Below are positions 29,201 through 35,636 of a stretch of DNA of 36,187 nucleotides, one piece after another. The stretch comes from Oscillospiraceae bacterium (GTDB lineage Bacteria > Bacillota > Clostridia > Oscillospirales > Ruminococcaceae): NCBI GenBank assembly GCA_009777445.1, contig WRLV01000014.1, forward strand, positions 1 through 36,187. Direction: 5' to 3'. Each line of letters opens with the position of its first letter. The stretch's first letter is position 1. The notes under the pieces were generated by a model, which saw nothing but the letters and a program-made list of their open reading frames with translations, made no database searches and had not been told where the DNA came from. The position numbers were made by a program, and so were the translations under genes.

Positions 29201-30190
29201 GAAAGCGGAATCAGCCGCAAATACGGCGGAACAGGCTTAGGGCTTGTAATATCAAAACGCATTGTCGAGTTAATGGGCGGTGAAATTTGGGTCGAGTCTG
29301 AACTTAACAAGGGCGCGCGGTTTATCTTCACGCTCAAGGCACGCCGCGGAAGCAAAAGCCCTGCATCTCTCCTCGCACCGACAATAAATCAAAATAACGT
29401 ACGCGTTTTGGTGGTGGATGATACTATTGAAGTTCACGCTCAATTTTTAGAATTGTTTAAAAAGATGAATATAAAATGCGACGTTGCTTCAGATGGGCAC
29501 GAGGCTTGCCGCATTATAGAAGAGAACGAAAGCTATGACATTTATTTCATAGATTGGGGTATGCCCGGCATGAACGGCATTGAGTTGACAGAAAAAATCA
29601 GACAACTCCGCGATGGAAAACAAGCGGTTGTAATCATGATAACAGCTATGGACTGGGATAAAATTAAAGGCGATGCGTGCAAAGCGGGGGTGAACAAATA
29701 TCTGCTCAAACCACTTATGGCATCAACCATTATTGACTCGATAAACGAATGTTTAGGCATCGAAAAAATCGCAAAAAATCGCCATAAAGAGGAAGAAGAA
29801 GGTGAGTTTTCAGGCAAAACACTTTTGCTCGCCGAGGATATTGAAATTAACCGCGAAATATTAACGGCGTTGCTCAAGGACACGGGCATTAAAATTGATT
29901 ACGCCGAAAACGGTGAAGAGGCATTGGGTATAGTAGAAAAAGAACCCGATAAATATGACGTTGTGTTCATGGACGTGCAAATGCCCAAAATGGACGGTCT
30001 CGAAGCAACACGCCGTATTCGCGCACTGCCAACCGAACGCACGCGTGAATTGCCAATCATAGCAATGACAGCAAACGTCTTTAAAGACGACATCGAAGCA
30101 TGTCTCGCAGCAGGAATGAACGACCATATCGGCAAACCCCTTGATATAGATAAAGTAATAGAAACGCTTCGGAAGTATTTATATAGTTGA
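26246..30190 (+). CDS. soluble hybrid histidine kinase with PAS/GAF sensors and two receivers
   Basis: A 1314-residue cytosolic sensor kinase with no membrane span or signal peptide. Order: PAS (about 40-165, ending in a VTEKK linker), GAF (about 175-345), PAS (about 355-470), GAF (about 480-660), PAS (about 665-790, ending DITEKTK), HisKA with phospho-acceptor His815 in MSHEMRTPMNAIIGM, HATPase_c (NILSNAVKFTP, ADNGIGI, GGTGLGLVIS), receiver 1 with Asp1103 (YFIDWGMPG) and receiver 2 with Asp1243 (FMDVQMPKMDG). Both receivers keep the acidic pocket, Thr/Ser and Lys, unlike the degenerate receivers at 9457-10700. No Hpt domain and no adjacent response regulator are seen, so its output partner lies elsewhere. 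AAAGGAGA precedes ATG 26246. The stop TGA is the first unit of the next repeat. Confidence 0.93.
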   Translation: MFGAKKYKVPKALTPTILKMKLKEQQRLLSEFKAIEYDITNYKLASEAMKIALWRMDVVVDDPVNLDNRFVWSPEFRAMLGFSDKNDFPDVLRSWFECLHPDDKEVSLKAFASHINDRTGNTPYNIEYRLRNKNGEYRHYDGFGTTLRDSEGIPIRVSGAIRDVTEKKQAQIALEHREKLLLALNEAAVAFLSQSKKSFTDTMMGSVSPIADVTGLHRLSIWRNIEKPSGLYARQLYRWDRESGGTTTPQPLLQGDVPFSKLAPRWPEIFKNGDSINSPTKLLQEAEMLKSFGVVSAYITPLFINGFLWGFGLFEDRKNERFFDENVSEILRSAGYLFANAIIRDEMEREVAKANARSKILLDKTPLCCQLWDNNFKKIDCNEAAVKLFGFKDKQDYLDRYHELYTKTQPDGQKTEEKAIKSVKKALDEGIHVLDWTYKMLDGSLMPTEITLIRVEYEDGFGVAGYTRDLREHEKMMKEINHRDRLLRAVNSVSNVLLTAENNAPFKDVLLEAMGIIGQGVNADCVEIWQNTFKGGELHAIMRSYWVRERDNRLITDITVKKFAYNSTPGWEERMSRGECINGPVEHLADRDRDFLSKFEIKSALIIPIFIENNFWGMCCIDDYTKQRVFSEEEVNILRSCGLLFANALLRNEMVGEIEQQSLKLSIQKNTLQTMINSMPDFVFGKNLKSEYTLLNLSAAKYLNVNVYDVIGKDDIDGLHFPPEIAKTMIAQDKTIFDSNDKFVDEHWIPAYDGSLRYFETTKAPIIQDGVTIGLVGVSRDITEKTKMKEDLQKALETATTAAKAKGDFLSAMSHEMRTPMNAIIGMTAIGKRATSTAEKNDALKKISDASSHLLGVINDVLDMAKIEANKLELSSIEFSFERILNKVITIANFRIDEKRQHFSVDIDKHIPSFLFGDDQRLAQVITNILSNAVKFTPEGGEISLKAVLEDETDSICTLRIEIADNGIGIAPAQQKKLFDMFEQAESGISRKYGGTGLGLVISKRIVELMGGEIWVESELNKGARFIFTLKARRGSKSPASLLAPTINQNNVRVLVVDDTIEVHAQFLELFKKMNIKCDVASDGHEACRIIEENESYDIYFIDWGMPGMNGIELTEKIRQLRDGKQAVVIMITAMDWDKIKGDACKAGVNKYLLKPLMASTIIDSINECLGIEKIAKNRHKEEEEGEFSGKTLLLAEDIEINREILTALLKDTGIKIDYAENGEEALGIVEKEPDKYDVVFMDVQMPKMDGLEATRRIRALPTERTRELPIIAMTANVFKDDIEACLAAGMNDHIGKPLDIDKVIETLRKYLYS

Positions 30191-30267
30191 CAGTTGACAA
30201 TTGAGAGTTGACAGTTGTGGTGTCCGCTTGCGCGGACGACTTGTAGGGGACGGGCTTGCCCGTACCG
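30184..30267 (+). repeat. full composite repeat: heptamers, GTCCGC hairpin, GGGACGGGC hairpin (copy 7)
   Basis: The only copy with all three modules: heptamers TAGTTGA, CAGTTGA, CAATTGA, GAGTTGA, CAGTTGT (30184-30218); hairpin GTCCGC (30222-30227), TTGC, GCGGAC (30232-30237); then TTGTAGGGGACGGGC, TT, GCCCGTACC (to 30266). TGA 30188-30190 is the stop of the hybrid kinase gene. Confidence 0.92.
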
Positions 30268-30281
30268 AATTTGACAAACAT

Positions 30282-30310
30282 TTGACAAATGCGGTAAAGT
30301 GTGGTATACT
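30282..30310 (+). promoter_or_regulatory. promoter of the Rpn-family gene
   Basis: TTGACA (30282-30287), 17-base spacer, TATACT (30305-30310) with TG at 30302-30303 (extended -10). A second TTGACA lies at 30271-30276. Confidence 0.8.
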
Positions 30311-30338
30311 ATACAAAAAAGAGAGGTGATTGCGTTTT

Positions 30339-31166
30339 ATGACTGAACTCGAATATAAATTCACTTATGACCTGCTGTTCAAGATGGTCTTCACAAAGCA
30401 TGTTAAATTGCTAAAAAGTCTCGTAGCCACGCTACTTGGGCTTGCTCTTGACAGCATTGAGCTGTTTCAAATTCGCAACCCCGAAATTCCACCTGAAACA
30501 TGGGGCGACAAGTTTTGCCGTCTTGATATTAACATGATAGTAAACGGTCTGCGGGTTGACCTTGAAATTCAAATCAATGACGAGGGCGACTTTCCGGAAC
30601 GTTCGCTTTATTACTGGGCTCGTGAGTATTCTACAGCTTTACAAGAAGGTGAGACCTACTCGGATTTACCGAAGACGATTATTATCAGCATAGTAAATTT
30701 CACGATGTTTAAAGATTATTCCGGCTTTCATTCAGAGTTTCACGCACTTGAAGCCACTCGTCATACACAGTTAACAGATAAATTTTGTCTGCATTATTTC
30801 GAGTTGCCTAAACTGCCATTGGAAGCTTTATCTAAAACCGATAGGCTCAGATTATGGCTTGCATTGTTCAAAGCAAAAACTGAAGAAGATTTGAAACAAA
30901 TTGAAGAGTTGGGAGTTGATGAAATGCAAGAAGCGATTCAAGCTTATAAAACAGTTGCCGCCACTTCCGAGTTCAAGGAAGTCGCACGTCTTCGTGAACG
31001 AGCGAGATTTAATGAAGCATCGGCTTTACGGAATGCAGAGAGGAAGGGAAGGCGTGAGAGGAATATTGAAATTGCACGAAATTTATTAGGCACAGGCTTA
31101 CCGCTCGACCAAATTGCGAAGGCAACAGGATTATCCAAAAAAGAAGTCGAAGGCTTGCGAGGGTAA
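30339..31166 (+). CDS. Rpn-family recombination-promoting nuclease (PD-(D/E)XK, Transposase_31-like)
   Basis: A 275-residue protein of the Rpn/YhgA-like family, predicted PD-(D/E)XK endonucleases linked to RecA-independent recombination in E. coli. Seen: TYDLLFKMVF at the N-terminus, the catalytic core CRLDINMIVNGLRVDLEIQI (Asp, then Glu-x-Gln), YYWAREYSTALQEGETYSDL, and the C-terminal IARNLLGTGLPLDQIAKATGLSKKEVEGL typical of the family. ATG 30339 fits GAGGTG (30323-30328) better than the in-frame TTG at 30330. It directly follows the only full composite repeat and has its own strong promoter. A second family member, cut off by the window end, lies next to another repeat. It looks intact. Confidence 0.88.
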   Translation: MTELEYKFTYDLLFKMVFTKHVKLLKSLVATLLGLALDSIELFQIRNPEIPPETWGDKFCRLDINMIVNGLRVDLEIQINDEGDFPERSLYYWAREYSTALQEGETYSDLPKTIIISIVNFTMFKDYSGFHSEFHALEATRHTQLTDKFCLHYFELPKLPLEALSKTDRLRLWLALFKAKTEEDLKQIEELGVDEMQEAIQAYKTVAATSEFKEVARLRERARFNEASALRNAERKGRRERNIEIARNLLGTGLPLDQIAKATGLSKKEVEGLRG

Positions 31167-31236
31167 CACATATTTTTGTGTAAAATAGCAAAACCAAGCT
31201 TTCAAAATAATTAAAAAGTAAATTTCATAAAAAGGG

Positions 31237-31265
31237 TTGAAAAAATTAATAAACTGTGATATAAT
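31237..31265 (+). promoter_or_regulatory. promoter of the 77-residue membrane protein gene
   Basis: TTGAAA (31237-31242), 17-base spacer, TATAAT (31260-31265) with TGA before it (extended -10). Confidence 0.75.
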
Positions 31266-31301
31266 GGTACTATTAAATTGGAAAGGCATGGTTAAAGGCA
31301 G

Positions 31302-31535
31302 ATGAAAAACAAAAACTTTTTCTTAGGGGTGTTGGGGATTATTGCGGTTATCAGCGGTGCGATAATAACGCTTTTATTGCTTAAAGACAAATTTAGAAGG
31401 CGCGGAGAATTTGACTTTGATGAGTTTGATGAAATATTTGAAGGTGATGACGAAGAATTTGAGCATTTCTTTGACACTGACGATGAATTTATGGATGGGC
31501 TTGAAGGAGATAATGAGCCTATAATTGAAGGCTGA
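31302..31535 (+). CDS. small single-span membrane protein with acidic tail
   Basis: 77 residues: a short basic start (MKNKN), one membrane helix (about 7-27), a basic KDKFRRR stop-transfer stretch, and then a strongly acidic Asp/Glu/Phe-rich tail (about 35-77). Topology should place the tail in the cytosol by the positive-inside rule. It has its own good promoter and an AAAGG before ATG 31302. I do not recognise the family; such tails resemble small membrane-anchored acidic proteins seen in many Clostridia. The stop is followed within 3 bases by a heptamer array. Confidence 0.65.
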   Translation: MKNKNFFLGVLGIIAVISGAIITLLLLKDKFRRRGEFDFDEFDEIFEGDDEEFEHFFDTDDEFMDGLEGDNEPIIEG

Positions 31536-31537
31536 TA

Positions 31538-31599
31538 CAGTTGACAGTGGACAGTTGAGAGTTGACAGTTATTGTGTCCGCTTACGCGGACGGATTTGA
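31538..31599 (+). repeat. heptamer array plus GTCCGC hairpin (copy 8)
   Basis: Units CAGTTGA, CAGTGGA, CAGTTGA, GAGTTGA, CAGTTAT (31538-31572); hairpin GTCCGC (31576-31581), TTAC, GCGGAC (31586-31591); then GGATTTGA. The first 33 bases match copy 4 although the hairpin stem differs. Confidence 0.92.
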
Positions 31600-31611
31600 A
31601 ATGATAATATG

Positions 31612-31697
31612 TTTACGGGAGCTGTTTTATGACGGCTGAGAGGGTGTCCGATAAGACACCGACCGCACCTGATTTGGATAATGCCAACGTAGGGAGA
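31612..31697 (+). promoter_or_regulatory. TPP riboswitch (THI element)
   Basis: Contains the hallmark pyrimidine-sensing CTGAGAGGGTG (31636-31646), a P3 hairpin GGTGTC/GACACC, and the pyrophosphate-sensing block from ACCTGAT (31667) through GGATAATGCCA to GTAGGGA (31690-31696). It precedes thiC, as expected. The promoter must lie close upstream, inside or just after repeat copy 8; only a weak GATAAT (31603-31608) is visible. Confidence 0.95.
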
Positions 31698-31710
31698 AAT
31701 TTTGTGCTTT

Positions 31711-31738
31711 AAGCGCGCTCTCAACGGCGCGCTTTTTT
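31711..31738 (+). terminator. intrinsic terminator, expression platform of the TPP riboswitch
   Basis: AAGCGCGC (31711-31718), 8-base loop, GCGCGCTT (31727-31734), continuing into a T6 tract (31733-31738). It lies 14 bases after the aptamer and 32 bases before thiC, so TPP binding should favour termination. Confidence 0.9.
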
Positions 31739-31769
31739 GTTGAATTATATATTTTTTAGGAGGAATGTC

Positions 31770-33068
31770 ATGAGCTATAAAACACAAATGCAGGCGGCGA
31801 AAAACGGGGTTATAACAGAGCAACTCAAAATTGTCGCGTACAAAGAGGGAATATCTGAAGAGAGCTTAAGAGCGCGCGTGGCGGCAGGGGCTGTTGCCAT
31901 TCCCGCCAACATCAACCATAAGTCTTTAAGCCCCGAAGGGGTGGGAGAGGGGTTGCGCACAAAAATAAACGTCAACCTCGGCGTGTCGGGCGACTGCGCC
32001 GATTATTCAAAAGAGTTCGACAAAGTTAAACTGTCAATAGAACTGAAAGCTGAAGCGATTATGGACTTGAGCAATTACGGCAAAACTTTTGAGTTTAGAA
32101 AACAATTGATTGAACACTCGCCCGCCATGCTCGGAACGGTTCCCATTTATGATGCCATAGGCTATCTCGAAAAAGAGCTTGTGAACATAAGCGCGCAAGA
32201 CTTTTTAGATGTCGTGGAACTCCATGCGCGCCAGGGGGTTGACTTCATGACAATACATGCGGGAATCAACCGAAAAACCATATCTGTGTTCAAAGAAAGC
32301 GGCAGATTGATGAACATTGTCTCGCGGGGCGGCTCTCTGCTTTTCGCGTGGATGGAACTCACCGGCAGAGAGAACCCGTTCTATGAATATTACGATGCTG
32401 TAATGGATATCTTCAGGAAATATGATGTCACAATAAGCTTAGGAGATGCGATGAGACCGGGCGCGATTGCCGACAGCACAGACAGCTCACAAATAACCGA
32501 GCTTATAGAATTGGGGCTGCTCACTAAAAGAGCGTGGGCGCGTGACGTTCAGGTTATGGTTGAAGGCCCCGGGCATATGGCAATCAATGAAATTAAGGCG
32601 AACATGGTTCTGCAAAAGCGGTTGTGTCACAATGCGCCGTTTTACATATTGGGGCCGCTCGTCACCGACATTGCCCCCGGATACGACCATATTACATCGG
32701 CAATAGGCGGAGCAATCGCGGCGGCGGCAGGCGCGGATTTTCTTTGTTATGTCACACCGGCAGAGCATTTGCGGCTACCGGATTTGCAGGACGTTAAAGA
32801 GGGGATTATAGCAGCTAAAATTGCGGCTCACGCGGCTGATATTGCTAAGGGAATACCAAGTGCGCGCGTTATTGACAATAAAATGTCAAAGGCGCGCAGA
32901 GAGATTGACTGGGAAGAGATGTATAAACACAGCATAGACCCCGAAAAGGCAAGACGATATCGCGAGAGCGTGCCGGTTGAGAACGAGAGAAGCTGTTCAA
33001 TGTGCGGCAAAATGTGCGCTGTGAGAACAACCAACGCCATTCTTGAAGGAAAGGAATTAGACTTATGA
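31770..33068 (+). CDS. thiC: phosphomethylpyrimidine synthase ThiC
   Basis: Radical-SAM enzyme that rearranges 5-aminoimidazole ribotide to HMP phosphate, the pyrimidine half of thiamine. The 432-residue product shows [11 protein letters not shown] near residue 155, SRGGS near 188, [16 protein letters not shown] near 225-240, [11 protein letters not shown] and [13 protein letters not shown]. The C-terminal [4Fe-4S] motif reads CSMCGKMC, i.e. C-x2-C-x3-C, as in the shorter clostridial/archaeal ThiC type rather than the C-x2-C-x4-C of E. coli. ATG 31770 follows a strong AGGAGG (31758-31763). It is controlled by the upstream TPP riboswitch and overlaps thiW by 4 bases (ATGA). Confidence 0.96.
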   Translation: MSYKTQMQAAKNGVITEQLKIVAYKEGISEESLRARVAAGAVAIPANINHKSLSPEGVGEGLRTKINVNLGVSGDCADYSKEFDKVKLSIELKAEAIMDLSNYGKTFEFRKQLIEHSPAMLGTVPIYDAIGYLEKELVNISAQDFLDVVELHARQGVDFMTIHAGINRKTISVFKESGRLMNIVSRGGSLLFAWMELTGRENPFYEYYDAVMDIFRKYDVTISLGDAMRPGAIADSTDSSQITELIELGLLTKRAWARDVQVMVEGPGHMAINEIKANMVLQKRLCHNAPFYILGPLVTDIAPGYDHITSAIGGAIAAAAGADFLCYVTPAEHLRLPDLQDVKEGIIAAKIAAHAADIAKGIPSARVIDNKMSKARREIDWEEMYKHSIDPEKARRYRESVPVENERSCSMCGKMCAVRTTNAILEGKELDL

Positions 33069-33637
33069 AAAATAGCAGAGCCTTTAAAAAGTCAATAATG
33101 CTGTCAATGTTTGTCGCCATAGGTGTTGTCATTTCGCCAATCTTGCGTTTTGAGGGGTTCGCCCCCACGGCGCACCTTGTGAATGTCGTCTGCGCCGTGT
33201 TTTTAGGGCCGTGGTACGCATTGGCTAACGCCTTCATTACAGCAATTATTCGTATGAGTGTAATGGGTATTCCTCCTCTTGCAATCACCGGTCAAGTTTT
33301 CGGCGCGCTGTTAGCAGGTATTCTGTACAAGTTAAGCAAAGGCAAACTATTCGCCGCAACCTTAGGCGAGGTGGTGGGAACGGGTCTCATCGGCTCAATA
33401 GTGTCTTATCCTGTAATGACACTATTTGTCGGGCGGCCGGATTTGTTCTTGTTTTTCTATACCCCGAGTTTTACCATAGCAAGCATAATGGGTGGGAGCA
33501 TCGCCTACATATTACTCAAAATTTTGTCAGTGAACGGCAAGTTAGCTGAAATACAAATTGAACTGACCGGCAAAACATATGAGAAGCCTAAGAAAGAAAG
33601 GGGAATAAAAAGCAATGAACTACCGCGAGAATCTTGA
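33065..33637 (+). CDS. thiW: ThiW, ECF transporter S component for the thiazole precursor
   Basis: A 190-residue integral membrane protein with about five predicted spans. It matches the ThiW substrate-binding component of energy-coupling factor transporters, thought to import hydroxyethylthiazole. Seen: [27 protein letters not shown] near the N-terminus, then [20 protein letters not shown] and [15 protein letters not shown], both family-like. Its start overlaps the thiC stop (ATGA) and its end overlaps thiE by 23 bases. The energising EcfA/T module is not in the window and must be shared. With ThiW the cell can salvage the thiazole half while ThiC makes the pyrimidine half, which fits the absence of thiG/thiF/thiS here. 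The C-terminal 25 residues are a basic, polar tail. Confidence 0.9.
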   Translation: MKNSRAFKKSIMLSMFVAIGVVISPILRFEGFAPTAHLVNVVCAVFLGPWYALANAFITAIIRMSVMGIPPLAITGQVFGALLAGILYKLSKGKLFAATLGEVVGTGLIGSIVSYPVMTLFVGRPDLFLFFYTPSFTIASIMGGSIAYILLKILSVNGKLAEIQIELTGKTYEKPKKERGIKSNELPRES

Positions 33638-34283
33638 CTTGACTCTTTATTTAGTAACCGACCGCCCCAGCACAAACCTTACTTTTGAACAACTCTTAAC
33701 AAAGGTGGAACAGGCATGCAAAGGCGGTGTCGGCTTAGTGCAATTAAGGGAAAAAGAATGCACGACACAAGAATATATTAACATGGCGAAAAGAATGATG
33801 GAAGTTACCCACAAATATAATGTCCCCTTAGTGGTAGACGACCGCGTTGACGTGGCACTTATCGCCGAAACAGACGGCGTTCACGTGGGGACAGATGACA
33901 TGAGTGTGGCAGATGCAAGGCGGCTTTTGGGCGAAAGTAAAATAGTGGGTTCAACAGCAAAAACCATTGAACGCGCACAAAGCTCAGAGAAAGAGGGTGC
34001 GGACTATCTCGGGACAGGAGCGATTTTTGAGCCGACAGTCAAAGTAAAAACCCACAGAACAAGTATAGAAAAATTAGGTGAAATCGCAAGAAGCGTAAAA
34101 ATCCCAACAGTCGCCATAAGCGGCATAAACAGAGGAAACATAGAGCAATTAGCCAACTCCCCCATAGCAGGGATTGCAGTAATAGCCGCAATCCTCGATG
34201 CCCACGACAGCGAACTTGAAACGGTTTTGTTGAAAAAAGAGGTAGTTAGGCAGTTGAGGGGCTTCAAGTCTGCGCCCCTTTAA
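33615..34283 (+). CDS. thiE: thiamine phosphate synthase ThiE
   Basis: Couples HMP pyrophosphate with hydroxyethylthiazole phosphate to thiamine phosphate. The 222-residue TIM-barrel protein has LYLVTDR at the first strand, GVGLVQLREKE (pyrophosphate/HMP contact), VPLVVDDRVDVAL, TDGVHVGTDD, IVGSTAKT, GADYLGTGAIFEPTVK and VAISGINRGNI, in the usual order. ATG 33615 lies inside the end of thiW with AAAGGGGA at 33596-33603. The kinases ThiM and ThiD needed to prepare both substrates are not in this window. The 3' end overlaps the convergent XRE gene by 20 bases. Confidence 0.95.
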   Translation: MNYRENLDLTLYLVTDRPSTNLTFEQLLTKVEQACKGGVGLVQLREKECTTQEYINMAKRMMEVTHKYNVPLVVDDRVDVALIAETDGVHVGTDDMSVADARRLLGESKIVGSTAKTIERAQSSEKEGADYLGTGAIFEPTVKVKTHRTSIEKLGEIARSVKIPTVAISGINRGNIEQLANSPIAGIAVIAAILDAHDSELETVLLKKEVVRQLRGFKSAPL

Positions 34284-34905
34284 TTAAACTCAAAAGTGCC
34301 GTTCCTTGTTTTTGATATTCTTGTTCGATTGTGTGGGTTGAAATTTCGATGTTGCTTTTGTTTTCGGTGAACGAATCGAGTGCCGCCGCCTCACTTATGT
34401 CGGAATGTGCTGATGCGAAGCGTAAAGCCATATCAAGGCTTTGAGCGAACATTTCCGATGTGTGAGCGGGATTTGCGGCGTGCAACAGACGAAAAACCCG
34501 ATAAACAGCAAGATTTAAAATCCTAATAATGCTCGCCGTCAGAGTTTGGTTTTTAATTCGTGCCGCAAGTGAGAAGACAATATCAAGCCCACTTATTATA
34601 ATTCGCTTTGACATTGCCGTTGAAAACGAGCCTAATTCGCGGTCTGCTTTTACATCTTTTGGAACTAAATCCTCTTTCGCGATAACGCTCCCGTCACGCG
34701 CGGCTGTTCGCCCTAATAAATAATCAGCAGAAACGTTATAATAATCAGCCGCACGCACTAAAAAAGCTAACCCACATTCCCTCTTACCCTTTTCATAATG
34801 CGAAAGCAACGCCTGGTTGAGCTTTAAATCCTCAGCCGCTTGCTTTTGGCTGATTTTTTTCTCCTTGCGCAAAAGTGTCAAAACTCGCGGAAAATCCATA
34901 TTCAT
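34264..34905 (-). CDS. XRE-family transcriptional regulator
   Basis: 213 residues. An N-terminal Cro/C1-type helix-turn-helix (about 4-60) shows ISQKQAAEDLKLNQALLSHYEKGKRECGL, read in two parts: the ISQKQAAEDL helix and the NQALLSHYEKGKR recognition helix, followed by ADYYNVSADYLLGR. The C-terminal 140 residues are helical and unrecognised. ATG at 34905 is chosen for GGAGG on the minus strand (34918-34914), 8 bases upstream. A candidate minus-strand promoter has TATAAT at 34943-34938 and a weak TTTACT at 34966-34961. It is convergent with thiE (20-base 3' overlap) and divergent from queH, 79 bases away. Its target is unknown; thiamine control is already explained by the riboswitch. Confidence 0.85.
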   Translation of the reverse strand: MNMDFPRVLTLLRKEKKISQKQAAEDLKLNQALLSHYEKGKRECGLAFLVRAADYYNVSADYLLGRTAARDGSVIAKEDLVPKDVKADRELGSFSTAMSKRIIISGLDIVFSLAARIKNQTLTASIIRILNLAVYRVFRLLHAANPAHTSEMFAQSLDMALRFASAHSDISEAAALDSFTENKSNIEISTHTIEQEYQKQGTALLSLIKGAQT

Positions 34906-34984
34906 CTTTTCAACCTCCAAGAAAGAACTTCCAGTATATTATACACCATATATTTCAAAAAGTAAAGAAAAAAGAGGTAATTTT

Positions 34985-35563
34985 GTGGTTTTTAATGAAA
35001 CGCTAAAGAAAATAGCAAACTATGTCGAAAAGCCTAAGCTTTTGTTGCACAGTTGTTGCGCGCCTTGCAGTAGCTATGTGATTAGCGTGTTGACTGAAAT
35101 TTGTGATGTTTGTGTTTTTTATTTTAATCCGAACATTTCGCCTGTTTTGGAATATGAAAAGCGTTATAGCGAACAAATTCGGCTGTTAAACATTTTGAAT
35201 ATAAAGCACATTGAAACGCGTTATGAGCCGCGTGAATTTCACAACGCCGTTTGCGGATTAGAAAGCGAACCCGAGGGCGCGAGACGTTGCGACGTGTGCT
35301 TCAAGCTAAGGCTTTCTGAAACCGCAACCGTTGCAAAAGAAAACGGGTTCGACTTTTTCGGGACAACGCTGACAGTAAGCCCCCATAAAAACGCCGAAAA
35401 AATAAACGCAATCATGAAGCAAATAGGCGAACACAAAAAAATAAACCCCCTTTCAGCAGATTTCAAGAAGAAAGACGGTTATAAAAAATCAATAGAACTG
35501 TCAAAAAAACACGCACTCTATCGGCAGAATTATTGTGGATGCAGGATGGCAGTTGACAGTTGA
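34985..35563 (+). CDS. queH: epoxyqueuosine reductase QueH
   Basis: Reduces epoxyqueuosine to queuosine in tRNA, the non-homologous replacement of QueG (family formerly DUF208). The 192-residue protein has LLHSCCAPCSSY with Cys24, Cys25 and Cys28, FYFNPNI, the ETRYEPREFHNAV segment, RRCDVCFKLRL with a Cys-x2-Cys pair, TTLTVSPHKNAEKIN and a C-terminal YCGC. The Cys set fits the iron-sulfur and metal centres known for the family. The GTG at 34985 is chosen because GAGG (34974-34977) lies 7 bases upstream and the N-terminus then has usual length; a longer in-frame reading back to 34817 would run antisense through the XRE gene. The final MAVDS and stop come from the heptamer repeat. Confidence 0.93.
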   Translation: MVFNETLKKIANYVEKPKLLLHSCCAPCSSYVISVLTEICDVCVFYFNPNISPVLEYEKRYSEQIRLLNILNIKHIETRYEPREFHNAVCGLESEPEGARRCDVCFKLRLSETATVAKENGFDFFGTTLTVSPHKNAEKINAIMKQIGEHKKINPLSADFKKKDGYKKSIELSKKHALYRQNYCGCRMAVDS

Positions 35564-35617
35564 CAGTTGACAATTGTAGGGGACGGGCTTGCCCGTCCCG
35601 ATTTTTTTGCCCGTCCC
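35550..35617 (+). repeat. heptamer array plus GGGACGGGC hairpin (copy 9)
   Basis: Units CAGTTGA three times, then CAATTGT (35550-35577), directly followed by AGGGGACGGGC and its hairpin partner. TGA 35561-35563 is the stop of queH. A second GCCCGTCCC arm is present at 35609-35617. Confidence 0.92.
35580..35608 (+). terminator. strong intrinsic terminator after queH
   Basis: GGGACGGGC (35580-35588), TT loop, GCCCGTCCC (35591-35599), then GATTTTTTT. The stem is 9 bp, all Watson-Crick, with a T7 tract. This shows that the repeat's second hairpin module can be a functional terminator. Confidence 0.92.
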
Positions 35618-35636
35618 TCACAATTAACGTTGGTTT

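Noticed and set aside
26157-30288. Reverse-strand ORFs rich in VNCQLSTVNCQL-type peptides across the heptamer arrays
   Set aside because: They are translations of the repeat, which has no stops on that strand; they lack ribosome binding sites and overlap real genes.
31288-31305. Five-codon upstream ORF (MVKGR) ending in the start codon of the 77-residue gene
   Set aside because: Too short to judge; the in-phase ATG and TGA overlap can occur by chance and the ribosome binding site before it is poor.
33000-33024. ThiC iron-sulfur motif with one residue missing (C-x2-C-x3-C)
   Set aside because: This spacing is normal for the shorter clostridial/archaeal ThiC type, so it is not a defect.
34817-34984. 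N-terminal extension of QueH back to 34817
   Set aside because: It would lie antisense within the XRE gene and lacks family-like text; the GTG at 34985 has a proper ribosome binding site.
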